DNA from: Capsicum annuum
Lineage: Eukaryota > Streptophyta > Magnoliopsida > Solanales > Solanaceae
Direction: 5' to 3'
Length of the DNA stretch: 64,000 nt
Assembly (NCBI RefSeq): GCF_002878395.1
Contig: NW_025880998.1
Span: forward strand, 1-64,000
Positions 24,376 through 34,409 of this stretch are shown in pieces (within the stretch, counting starts at the first letter, position 1; every line of letters begins with the position of its first letter). The notes beneath the pieces were generated by a model. It made no database searches. It was not told the DNA's origin and saw nothing but the letters and a program-made list of their open reading frames with translations. Position numbers and translations under genes: made by a program.

Positions 24376-26285
24376 AATTCTCCCTTTTTGATGATGAAAA
24401 ACCTCTTGTCTGGCTCAAGTAATATGTTTCATTCATGTGTCAGTTTGTCAATCATCAAAACTACATAGTACCGAACAAATTTCCCCTTTTTGATGATGAC
24501 AAATCTCTTGTCTTGTGCATTCAACCATCTTCACCTGTAGGCACTAAAGTATAAAACACTAGAATGAAACGAGTTATTCAATGGGTTATAGACTTTGTAG
24601 AACCCTCTTATTCCCCCTTTGGCATCATCGAAAACCATTTCAATGCAATTATATACTAGCCAAAGTGATTTGTTATGCTATTCATGGCCATTGGGGCTAT
24701 CACAAAAACAATCAGATAAAGACTTTAGCCAACATAGTAATGTATTAAAGAGAGCAAAAAATATGATTCAACTTAGCAAAGATAATCATTCCATTTAACT
24801 GACAGAGCATGTTCCACATTAAACCTAAGTTAGTACTGAACAAAGCAAAACAACTGAGCATTTAAAAATATGGTATAAAAGTGGGACATGGCTAAGGATA
24901 TAAATAGTGAAGAGAAATGAGGAACAAGTGATATCAAATGTGTCAATTGACGAATGACTTCAACATTTTCATCCCTCTCTTCATCAAGGTCAAGCTTCAA
25001 AGTCATGATCCAAGCCTAAAGGACTACTTATTCTACTTCCTGACTGTCTTGTGCAACTTCAAGTTTAGATTTTTTAATTTTTTTTATAGATAAATCATTT
25101 TTTTAATTTTTTTTTAGTGTTAGCCCTCCTTATTGAATCTGGTAGAGCTACATGATTCATTTGTGCAAGAACATCTCTTGAACTAGAACTGAGAAATCCA
25201 AAAAAATAACCAATTAGAAACTAAAAGAGAGATCATATCCCTTTTCATTTCTTAGAAAACTTATGTTGCATGTGATTGATGAGAAAGCTTGGAAAATCCA
25301 TGGTACACAACTGATATTTTGGTTGAGAAAGAAGACGGATTTTCTGGTGTAGGATTAACACATTTTTTGCACACCCATTTTTAAAGAATCAAGGAAAGTT
25401 TGGTCAACTAATTCATTAGCTTTATTAGACAATGGGAGGATGAAGTGTGTATAATTGAATAGGTGTGCCGAACTATTTCAACTTGAAAGACTATGCTTAT
25501 GTTAGTGTAGAACATACCTAATAAGAAGAACTTTGTGGTCACAATTGCTTGCTTGTACCTATTTTTCTATACAATCTAATACAAAATTAGGTTAGAAAAG
25601 TCAAAAATATGGAATTGGGACACACAACTAAATGTGTAAAACCGAATAGATAACTTTTTAGTTAATAAGATTAAAAAGAAAAATGATTATTCTAGTCAAT
25701 CGAAGGGAGTTTATACAATTTTAATCATCCCCAAGTCTAACCTATTCCTTTCAAAATGCTCTCTACTTAGTGCCTTTGGTGCTTCTCCAGCCAATTAAGT
25801 AAGCCACATAGTCAACATTTTTATAGCCCTAAAGAGTTAAATTACTTTCATTTGAATACCATAGTCTCAAGCCATTGATTCCCATGAGCTATCTCAAGAT
25901 TCTTGTGACAACACCAATTCTTATAAATTACAAACAAAATTATCATCAGCTTGTTTTGGTGTTACTGATGCATCAATTTCTTGATTTGTTATTCCCTCTG
26001 TCAATATTCCCTTAGTCTTTGCAACAGTTGAACCAGGTGGTACAATATGTTCCTGTGCATGCTCATCAGTTTCACAGTCAATCCTTTTTTTAAATTTTTT
26101 TTAAATCTCCCTTGCTTCCCCCTTACACGAGAATTACAAATTTGGCCTTCTTTCAAATGATCTATTCCCCTTTTTAAATGTGGTGAGTGAAAGAAACATT
26201 ATTTTCTTCTATTCTTATACCTTGAGCAAGCTTTATCTATGTACAAATTTTGCTTGCCTCCTTTCACTCTCTCCTACAAAACAAA
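24376..26285 (-). other. E-left internal 3' region, no intact gene
   Basis: AT-rich and stop-dense. It corresponds to 57905-59818 in E-right. SIRE elements often carry an envelope-like ORF at this place, but no frame here is convincing. Next to the LTR, the polypurine/LTR-start junction is duplicated (24376-24500). Confidence 0.5.
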
Positions 26286-27839
26286 TTAGGGGTTAACTTT
26301 AGTTACCCAGACAAGCTTGGGTCCTTTCTTATGAGTAAATTGATGAATAAGATTTCTTCTAGCCCATGTAGGCAACAGGTTACGTGACCTCTTTCTCTGA
26401 CTAGGTTTACTTATCCTTTTCTTGGTCTGAGATAGTTTATTTGCCAGATCTTGTTTTGGCAGCAACAGGACATTCAATGGTTGGGTGTCCTAGTTTTCCT
26501 CAAATATAACATAATTTTTTGTAGGAAATAGTTTCTTTGTGAAAACCTATGCCAACCCTCTTATTTTGAGTCCTACTACTTAGATGATTAATAATTCTTG
26601 ATGACTTGGTCTATCGGTTAGCTCTTTCAACATCAAGTTTTATCTTAGAGTTTTCTTGAGTTAGCTTTCTAACCTTTTCTCTTTGACAAAACAATTCATC
26701 TTTTCTTTTTTTAAGTTCGGACTCAATTCTTTGATTATTTTCACTCATGGATCCTTTTTCTTTTTCAGTAATTGACAACTTTAAGATTTCTGATTTTAGA
26801 TCTAGGTTTGATGAACCAAGTTGACTAACTTGTTCCTTTAGGGTGCAGTTTTCTATATCAGTGACATTTTTGCAAGTCTCAAGATCAATGTAATTAAACT
26901 TTATACTTGAAAAAGCATTGAATAACTGATCCCTTTCAGATGTGAGTTCGTGATAATTATCAATAAATGCGCTCTTCAAGGGAATTAGTCTTTTCTTAGA
27001 ACAAAGATGTAATTTATCTTTAAGATCAAGTACACTTACCTCAGATTTTACTTCTTTTTCTTCCATGTATGAGTCACCTATAGCCATAAGTGCACTTTCA
27101 TCAACTCTATCATCATCAGATTCTTCTGAGCTTGATCCCCATATAGCCATTGTAGCAAATGATTCCTTCCTTTTGTAGTAAGATTTCTCTTTTTTATCTC
27201 TTACATTTTCTTGTTCAATTTTCCACAATGGACAATCCCTGATCATGTGATCTGTATCTTCATACTTTAAACAACCAGTTTGAGACTTATAGTTGGAAAA
27301 AGACCTACTACTCGTTCCTCTCTTTTTCTTCTGCTTTCCTTTCTTAAAATACCTTTTGAAATTATTGATAAGCTTTCTATTATCCAGATCTGATTCTACA
27401 CTATCAGACTCTTTCAGTGCTATTGACTTATCCTTAATTCCTTTATTTTTCTCTAAGGTATCCATGTTCTTCTCATATGCATTTGCAAGAGTCTCCCAAA
27501 TTTATTTTGCAGTGGTGAAACCTGATATCCTGTTATATTCATCTAGTCCAACTCTGCAAATAAGAATATACTTAGCTTTCGCATTTTTTTCAAGCATCTT
27601 AAAGTCGGTCTTATCATACTCACTCTTGTCTTTTAATATATCCTTGTTTTCAGCATCCTTCTTCATGGGGTACTGAGGTCCATCAATAATTCTATTCCAG
27701 AGTTCGTAGTCAACAGCTTGAAGAAAATCTTTCATCCTTTCTTTCCATCCTGAGTAGTATTGTCCATTGAACAGTAGAGTAGAGGCCTGTTGATGTCTTG
27801 TCCTTCGTAGTAGCCAGTAGGTGGTGCAGAATTCATCAT
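26286..27839 (-). pseudogene. E-left gag with protease remnant
   Basis: Starts ATGATGAATTCTGC at 27839. The first 35 codons match E-right and then a small insertion shifts the frame. From 27735, MKDFLQAVDYELWNRIIDG leads to an internal stop after YNRISGFTTAK, and the frame resumes to 26611. A knuckle near 27230 reads CLKYEDTDHMIRDC, with the second cysteine replaced by tyrosine. A long acidic and coiled-coil-like part follows (SERDQLFNAFSS…LKEQVSQ). The segment after NAYEKN jumps straight to a KNKGIKDK/NFKRYFKKGK stretch, so the central capsid part present in SIRE Gag is missing, by an estimated 80 residues. The short ORF 26286-26477 ends KKGPKLVWVTKVNP, the usual lead-in to SIRE protease. 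Confidence 0.8.
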
Positions 27840-27896
27840 ATTGATCATTGTCTTAGGTGCTAGCCCTTTTTAAGACAACCACTCTCTGATACCACT

Positions 27897-29055
27897 TGTT
27901 AAGAATTCGTGCCCTACTAATTATCTTACTTTTACCTAACTGTTGCTTATCGATGGAACGAGTTGCCATACATGTTCCACTGACTGTTCCAAGGAAGCAG
28001 TAAAATAGAAAGTAAAGAACACAATGATTTTTACATGGAAAACACCCGGCTCAAAAAGGTGTAGAAGGCCATGACCTATACCTCTACAGGATTCAACCCC
28101 AACTTCACTAAATAACTTTGAGCCTCAACAACGACTGATTACAAAACTCTTGTAACCAACAAATAGGAATTATAAACTCTAATTCCTATAACTCAACAAC
28201 TAGGAGTTATAAACTCTAATTCCTTTGACTCAACAACTAGGAATTATAAACTCTAATTCCTAACTACAGACACACCTCCCAAGGTATGCTTTCCCAAAGT
28301 CTTTGAGTTTTCACCAACTCGAAGACTAGCTTCCAATTCAGTTTATAACACACTGAAACTAATATTACATCAATATTTCAAACACAATGAAGAACTCTAA
28401 TAATCAATGCTAAAACTCTTAGTTGGATTCTATACTTAGGACCAGGTTCTTCAATGTGTTTTTTCAGTGATTGAGTAGCACTTCGTGAAGTCAATCTGCC
28501 GATTAAGCTTTTCTGCTTTGTAAGTACGTGAATTATTCTGACTCATGCATCTTCTATTTAAGCACAACTCTTCAATGATTCATTTTTTATTTCAAATTCC
28601 TCCTTTAATTAGAACTCTCATTGCATAGAGTTCTACTTCAAGTGAGACTCTTTCTTTAATTCCAAGTCTAGTCTCCTTAGTGTTGTAGTAAAACTCCAAC
28701 TCTTTTAGATCAGCACATGTTTATTTATGAGAATCTTTCTCCTTCTGCACATAGGACTCTTCAAGATATACTCAGAAGTGAAAATCCTTCTTCACGTCGG
28801 ACTCCTTTTATAACTCAAATTGCTTTCCCTTATCATTAAGTGTTTGAATCAAATTCAACTTGTTATATTCCCCACATGATAAGTAGCTTGAGTATATTAG
28901 AATTAGGCTTGCTTATCTATTCTTATCTTTAAGCAATCTTTTCTGCATCTATTAGTGAAACTGGAAATCTTCTTTCCTATGCGTGGACCAACTCAAGTAA
29001 CATGTATCATTCATATGTCAGTTTGTCAATCATCAAAACTACGTAGTACCCAATA
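27897..29055 (-). repeat. E-left 5' LTR
   Basis: From TGTTAAGAATTCGTG to GTACCCAATA on the plus strand; the last bases show a C-to-T change from the expected CCCAACA. It is adjacent to the primer-binding site CTCTCTGATACCACT (plus-strand reading, 27882-27896). Confidence 0.85.
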
Positions 29056-29171
29056 TCCTACCAAGCAATGAGTCAATCTCTTCCAAATTACCATCTACCA
29101 TTCCAGGGGTTCTAAATGAAAGAATATTTTATCCCATTTTCTTCGTTCACTAATATGTCTAAGCAGCTGTT
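29056..29171 (-). pseudogene. Terminal exon scrap of an unidentified gene (left arm)
   Basis: On the minus strand, ATTCTTTCATTTAG (a good splice-acceptor context ending at 29112) precedes codons TPGMVDGNLEEIDSLLG, interrupted by the E-left insertion. Across the insertion the frame reaches RLT-stop (see 23164). The same piece lies at 55046-55161. I do not recognise the protein. It sits next to sequence that in the right half is continuous with a formin fragment (45639-45805), so it may be part of a captured or decayed formin-region transcript. Confidence 0.45.
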
Positions 29172-29176
29172 ATAAG

Positions 29177-31359
29177 TGTAACACCCCGTAAAATCCTTCT
29201 TGTGTTATATCGTAGTAGTATGCTTATTGAGTTAAACGCTTGAAAATTTTCTAAGTGTAAAAGGGTACTTAGAATCATTTTTAGCTTTCAATCTTTGGGA
29301 AATTTATTTTTGACCATCCCGACCTCTGTTTTCCAATTTTCAAGCAGCGTTGTGATCGGGGAAGTCAAGGGTACATCTCGAGTGAGTTTCAGAATATTTA
29401 GATGAGAGTAAGGCCACATTTGGGGTTGTGAACCAGTGGCTAAAGGCGATTGGCTTGCGATGCCTTTCCTGGAGCCTTGCCTGGGGGGACCTGCGATAGG
29501 CAAGGTGGCGCCTTTCATAGAGCGGGGGTCCAGCCAGGGCGACACCTCGCCTGGCGCCCTAGGCCAATTCATCAATTTTTCCCATGATATTGAGGGTATT
29601 TTAGGTATTTTCAAATCCCTATAACATCTTAAATATGGGATCAATCTCCCAAATAACCACATTACACATATTTTCTCCAAAATTCATCAAGAACTCTCCC
29701 AAGGGTTTCAAACTAAAAACTCAAATAACTCAAGATTCAACCGTGTGTTTTCGAAACAAATTGAAGATTTGGAATCCCCAAGTCGTAGGCATCAATAAGC
29801 ATCCCTTAATTTCCTAAATAGAGGTACGCGGGGTTTTCCTAAAATTTCATGGGCATAGAAATCATGTTTTTAAGAAAGTGGTTTTCAGATTTATGAATAC
29901 AATCATGTTTTAGAAATCTTGACGGTATTGTTTTGGTCTTTTGACCTTCCCCCACATTGATTTGAAATTGTATATATATGTATGCATGTGCTTTAAGGTT
30001 GATGATTTAATTGAATGCATGACTTATGTAAAATACCTCTCTTCTTTTTATTTTGCTTTACTTATCATATGTTTTAGATTGTTGGAATGCATCCCTGAAA
30101 AGCATGGTATAAAATGTCTTGAATTGTGTTATGATTGGATTACGATTTGGATTTCAAAAGAGAGGGTAGTTGTGTTGATAAATGTTGAAAATATTCATAT
30201 AATGAACGAGTGCATGATTTTGCCAAAAGCATATGACCACCATATGTTTGAAGGATTCTTGCATAGTTTTGACTTATGTTTCAGAACATGAAATCTCTTA
30301 TACTATTTGCGAAGCTGGGTGATCTAAATTTTGTTTTAATGAATGAATTATGCTTAAAGTATTATGGCTTAGAATTACGACTTGCAATTCTTGGTATGAT
30401 GATACCAAAATAGACAATGCCATAATACACTCAGATAAACTTAGAAATCAGATTTTCATGACTTAAGATTTCAGAATGGTATGTGCTAAAAATGAATTAA
30501 AATTGGGCACAAAGAGATGTTAGGTGGTCCCCCGAAGAAGGAACGAGTTTTAGACAACTCATTGCCCAAAATCGTGATTTGCTGATCCGGGTATATTATT
30601 ATACGCTGGCCTAGTGCCTAGTGGCGTATTAGACTTAGACACTCCAACCCTTGCGGCACACTTGGGTTGGGGCATTCCCTGCCGAGTCAATGGAGGACTC
30701 CATATTTCCCGTGGGGTTTTAGACTTGTAGGGGTGTACCACCTAACTCAGAATTAATACAAAGATCAGAAACTGCATTGTCAAGGATGATTTATGTTTTA
30801 TTTCAGAAAGGTGCCCATGTGTTTTGAAAACTATTTTATGTTCGATGTTGTGACAAATTGCTCTCCATTATATTGGTTATATAAAATCTTTATGTTGGAT
30901 AACTTTACGTACCATTACATCTGTATGGACCCCCTACCCTTACCTCTCAGGTTCTGAGGCTTAGTTTAGGGGTCCAGATAAGTAGTAGATTTCATCAAAC
31001 AGAGTTTCAGTGTCCAGTTAGTGAGCCTACTATATTACATAAGGCCTGTTTACTTTCAGATAATTATTATTAGTTATGGTTTTGGTCTACGGGGGCCTTG
31101 TCCCTGTTTTCAGATTTTGTTAGTGGTCATGTAGTAGAGATTTCGCAGACGATTTTCAGCTATTGTTGGATGGTTGTGATTTCATTTTCCATGGTTCAAC
31201 TCATATCAGACTTATGACCATGATTCCATTTCATTTTGTGTTATTCCGCATTTTCTATTTGTATATGAATGGTGTACATGATTATGAATTAGAAGGGTTC
31301 TCGGGCCTTTATGCTTCTGGGAGCTCATCACCGCCAGGGCCATGGTTCAAATCGTGACA
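29177..31359 (+). repeat. Chromovirus LTR at the inner end of the left arm (B-left 5' LTR)
   Basis: Starts TGTAACACCCCG and ends ATCGTGACA; length about 2.18 kb, the same as the LTRs at 45806-47987 and 52866-55040. The preceding 5 bp ATAAG (29172-29176) are the reverse complement of CTTAT (45801-45805), the target of the right-hand element. It contains a GC-rich patch at 29440-29565 (TGCCTGGGGGGACC, GGCGACACCTCGCCTGGCG). It mirrors 55040-52866. Confidence 0.85.
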
Positions 31360-31363
31360 AACT

Positions 31364-31375
31364 TGGTATCAGAGC
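31364..31375 (+). other. Primer-binding site after the B-left LTR
   Basis: TGGTATCAGAGC, exactly complementary to the initiator tRNA-Met 3' end, follows the LTR after four bases. Confidence 0.9.
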
Positions 31376-31816
31376 ATGGTTCATGGTCCTAAGGTGTCTG
31401 GGGATTTTTCAGAAATCTAGCTAATTTTTGAAGTTGTATCGGCTTTGTTTGATACTATGGGTGTATAGACATTGTTTGTGTTTACCCTTTGCACTAATGT
31501 TCTCAAAAACATCAAAAAGATTTTCCTTTTATTCCTTTACCATGAATTCATAATTCAAAATTTTCAAATTTTTTTTTTCTTAATAGGAGCTTCTTTAAAC
31601 AAGAAAATTCAAAAAAATGGTAGTATTTGTGTTCATTTCATAAAATAAAAATACCAAAAGGATTTTCCTTACGTAGTTGTTGGTGTCAGTTTTACGTGAA
31701 GTGTTAAATGAAAAAACTCAAAAATATTTTATAACGTTTTTCATCGTTTGACTTTGGTCGTATCTCTTAAGTCAGGGTCTAGCTTGTTATTTAATCCTTA
31801 ATTGTCCAATCTGGAT

Positions 31817-31887
31817 GAATTACGCACCCCTGATTCTTCTCTTTTGGGAGTGAGCTACGTAGGCAGCCTATTGTGGGTTCGGGGATT
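31817..31887 (+). other. Structured motif, copy 4 (TR-GAG2 leader)
   Basis: GAATTACGCACCCCTGATTC, TTTTGGGAGTGAG, TACGTAGGCAGCC, GGGTTCGGGG. Positional counterpart of copy 1. Confidence 0.6.
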
Positions 31888-32370
31888 TTATTTCAAAATT
31901 CTAAAAAAATATTTTGTTTACTCTTCATTTATAGTAGGTGTTTCATATACATCTTCAAGAGAAAACTACAAAAAGATTTTCCTTTAATATTTTCAAGTTT
32001 TATTTACATATGAAATGCAAAATTGAAAATCCAAAAAGATTTTTCTTTGATAATCGTAGGTTTCCTTTTGTATAGAAATCTAAAAAAATTTAAAAAGAGA
32101 TTTTCTTCACTCTTCACTTACAGTGGGTGTTCATATACATCTTCTAAAAAGAAAACCACAAAAAGATATTCTGTTAATATTTTCAAGTTTCATTTTCTTA
32201 TTAAATTCAAAATTGAAAACCTCAAAAGAGTTTCTTTGGTAATCATAGGTTTCATTTTGCATAGGTTTAAATCTGAAAAATACAAAAAGATTTTCGTCGA
32301 TAATTTTGATAATTTACTATTTCCTTTTATTTTTAAAGTTTCAAGAAAAAAAAAAAAGGAAAGACTTCAC

Positions 32371-32430
32371 GAACCTGATTCTCCCCTCTCGGGGGTGAGA
32401 TACGTAGGCGCCCTTCTTGGGTTCGTTGAT
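32371..32430 (+). other. Structured motif, copy 5 (TR-GAG2 leader)
   Basis: CCTGATT, then CTCCCCTCTCGGGGGTGAG (a clear stem-loop), TACGTAGGCGCCC, GGGTTCG. Counterpart of copy 2, with a shortened left end. Confidence 0.6.
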
Positions 32431-32567
32431 CTTTTCAATAAAAATAGAGGTTTTAAAAAATTGTTGAACTTTAACGCATTTGATATCTCTTATCCAGTTA
32501 GTTTAAGGTGGTTGGCTTATGGCATTTTGGCTGGTCCTCCATATTGTACCAAGTCGTAGAGAAAGTT

Positions 32568-34409
32568 ATGGCTAACAAGGATATCGAGTTTGTTGTCACT
32601 AATTAGATAGTGAGTTTGGGAGATGAGAATTTAGGAGCTAATGAAGAGATTCGGAAATTAAGGCAGCAAATGATAGAAATGCATAGAGCTTGGGCTAATG
32701 GGTTGCTGCCTCCTCCAGTTCCCACTGATAATCCAAAATATCTTTCTAGCTAGCCTCCCGTGTCACACGCACAATTTTCTATTTTTGTTGTTATGCCACA
32801 ACATGCATCAGGATCGACTCCGGGGCAACAATATCCAACCACTTTCAATGTTCATTTCCTCACTCCCCAATCCAAGACTACCACATACTCGGCTCCACCT
32901 GTTGTTCATGCCTTTGCGGTGCCACCCCCACCTGAAGCTCCTACTTTTGATGTTCATCCACAAGTTGTGCCTCCCTACTCTACAAGAGAGCCTACATTGA
33001 ATATTATTGGTGAATAGCATTACACTTCCGAGCCTACATTCAAGTTGACTAGTCTTTACGGTGACACTCACCCGCCTGAATTTCCTCCTAACACTAAGAA
33101 GCCTGTTATGATAGAAGAACAAGAGGAAATAACCAGAAAATTGAGAAGTTTGGAACTGGCTATGAAGTACTTGCAAGTACTTGGGGGTTACAAAAGTGTC
33201 TCATATAAGGACTTATGCATGTTTCTAGGTGTTAACCTTCCTCCCGATTTTAAAATGCCAAAGTTTGAGAAATATGATAAACATGGGGAACTAGTGGCAT
33301 ATTTGAGGTGCTATTGTGACCAATTAAGGGGCACTAGAGGGAAAGAAGAACTACTCATGGCTTATTTCGGGGAGAAGATTTCAGGCCTAGCTTTGGAATG
33401 GTTTGTTAATTAAGACATTAATAAGTCGATTAGTTGGGATGACCTAGCGAATGAATTTGTGCAACAATTTCAATACAATGTGGAGTTGATCCCTGATGAA
33501 AAATGCCTAACTAGTATGAAGAAGAAGAATACTAAGAGCTTCAGGGAGTATGCGATCAGATGGCACGAACAAGCTGCTAGAGTGAAACCGCCAGTGAAAA
33601 AAAGAAAAATAGTGGAGGTATTTATTCAAGCCCAGGATAAAACATATTATCAACACTTGTTACCTACATTAGGGAAGCCGTTCATTGCGGTCCTTAAAAT
33701 GGGGGAGATGATAAAGGAGGGAATTAAGACTGCTCGCATTGTGAGTTTTACAACATTGAAAGCGAGTACCAGAGCAATTCAAAAGTGTTTAGGAAGTGTT
33801 GCGGAGAAAAAGAATGATAAAGATGCATCTGCTATTGTAGTTGGACAACAGGAAATGTCAAGGAGACCACAGCGTTGTCGCTCTCAGGCTCAAGCCCAAG
33901 TTCATTCCCAAGCTTCACATAATAACTCCAAAACTGCATTATACTCTGCTCCTCCACCTCCATATCTAGTATATAATGCACAACTACATGTTCAACCCCC
34001 ATCTTACCCATAGTGGAACACACAAACTCCCCAGAGTCGTCCTCTAACTCCACAAACATACCAAAACCCTTCTAAGCCTAATTTTTAATCCAAGTAAAAC
34101 AATGAATTGAGATAGAAGTCGAGAGATAGCTTCAAACCAATTGGAGAGTCGTATTCCAGTTTATTTCAGAGATTGGTATAGTGGGGCATGATCACTCCTC
34201 TCTTTAGGCACACTCTTAATTGGAGTTTAAGAAATTTTGATCCTAACGTACGATATGCGTATCATTATGATGCTCAGGGTCATAGTATTAAAGATTGTCG
34301 AGATTTGAAAAGAGAAATTGAAAAGATGATTCAAGATGGATCAATTATGATGCAAAACATTGAAAGTGAGGAAAGCTCTAGTCAGGCTGATATGCAAACC
34401 AGTGGCTAA
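32568..34409 (+). pseudogene. TR-GAG2 gag
   Basis: Starts ATGGCTAACAAGG at 32568 and ends SSQADMQTSG-stop at 34409. The capsid block 33045-34013 is better preserved than in TR-GAG1: LPPDFKMPKFEKYDKHGEL, 'GKEELLMAYFGEKISGLALEWF', 'SFREYAIRWHEQAARVKPPV', 'GKPFIAVLKMGEMIKEGIKTARI'. The C-terminal knuckle-like segment reads YHYDAQGHSIKDC. Stops near 32605, 32755, 33016, 33411 and 34011 and frame changes inactivate it. The longest surviving stretch is 184 codons (33459-34013). No protease follows. Confidence 0.85.

Larger units (their letters stand above)
23175..29055 (-). mobile_element. SIRE-like copia deletion derivative, left-arm copy (E-left)
   Basis: Read on the minus strand, the LTRs are 29055-27897 (5') and 24375-23175 (3'), each about 1.16-1.20 kb, beginning TGTTGGGTACTATG and ending TTCTTAACA. 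Flanks are GCCTA (23170-23174) and TCCTA (29056-29060). The mirrored copy has an exact TAGGC duplication. A primer-binding site of the type AGTGGTATCAGAGAG follows the 5' LTR. Internally only gag, a scrap of protease and a long non-coding 3' part remain. Integrase, RT and RNase H are gone. SIRE/Maximus elements are normally about 9-11 kb, and this one is 5.9 kb. Confidence 0.85.
20342..31395. repeat. Left arm of a large inverted duplication
   Basis: In order: copia LTR end, GeBP copy, UTR-like tail, E-left, exon scrap, chromovirus LTR, PBS. The same items appear in reverse order and orientation at 52830-63380. Shared target sites (GCCTA/TAGGC for E, CTTAT for B) show that the insertions were inherited, not independent. 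It continues leftward through the copia body 2495-7650 if TR-GAG1 is removed. Confidence 0.85.
31396..32567 (+). other. TR-GAG2 leader
   Basis: Non-coding, with about seven CAAAAAGATTTT-like motifs between 31510 and 32290 and structured motif copies at 31817-31887 and 32371-32430. ORFs of up to 178 codons through it (32023-32559) are low-complexity and have no domain. Confidence 0.6.

Noticed and set aside
29288..29680. 130-codon ORF in the B-left LTR, also seen at 54555-54929
   Set aside because: It lies in LTR sequence and includes the GC-rich module. No domain was recognised, and the frame is not kept in the third LTR.
32023..32559. 178-codon ORF in the TR-GAG2 leader
   Set aside because: Low-complexity K/F-rich translation of an AT-rich leader, not preserved in TR-GAG1.
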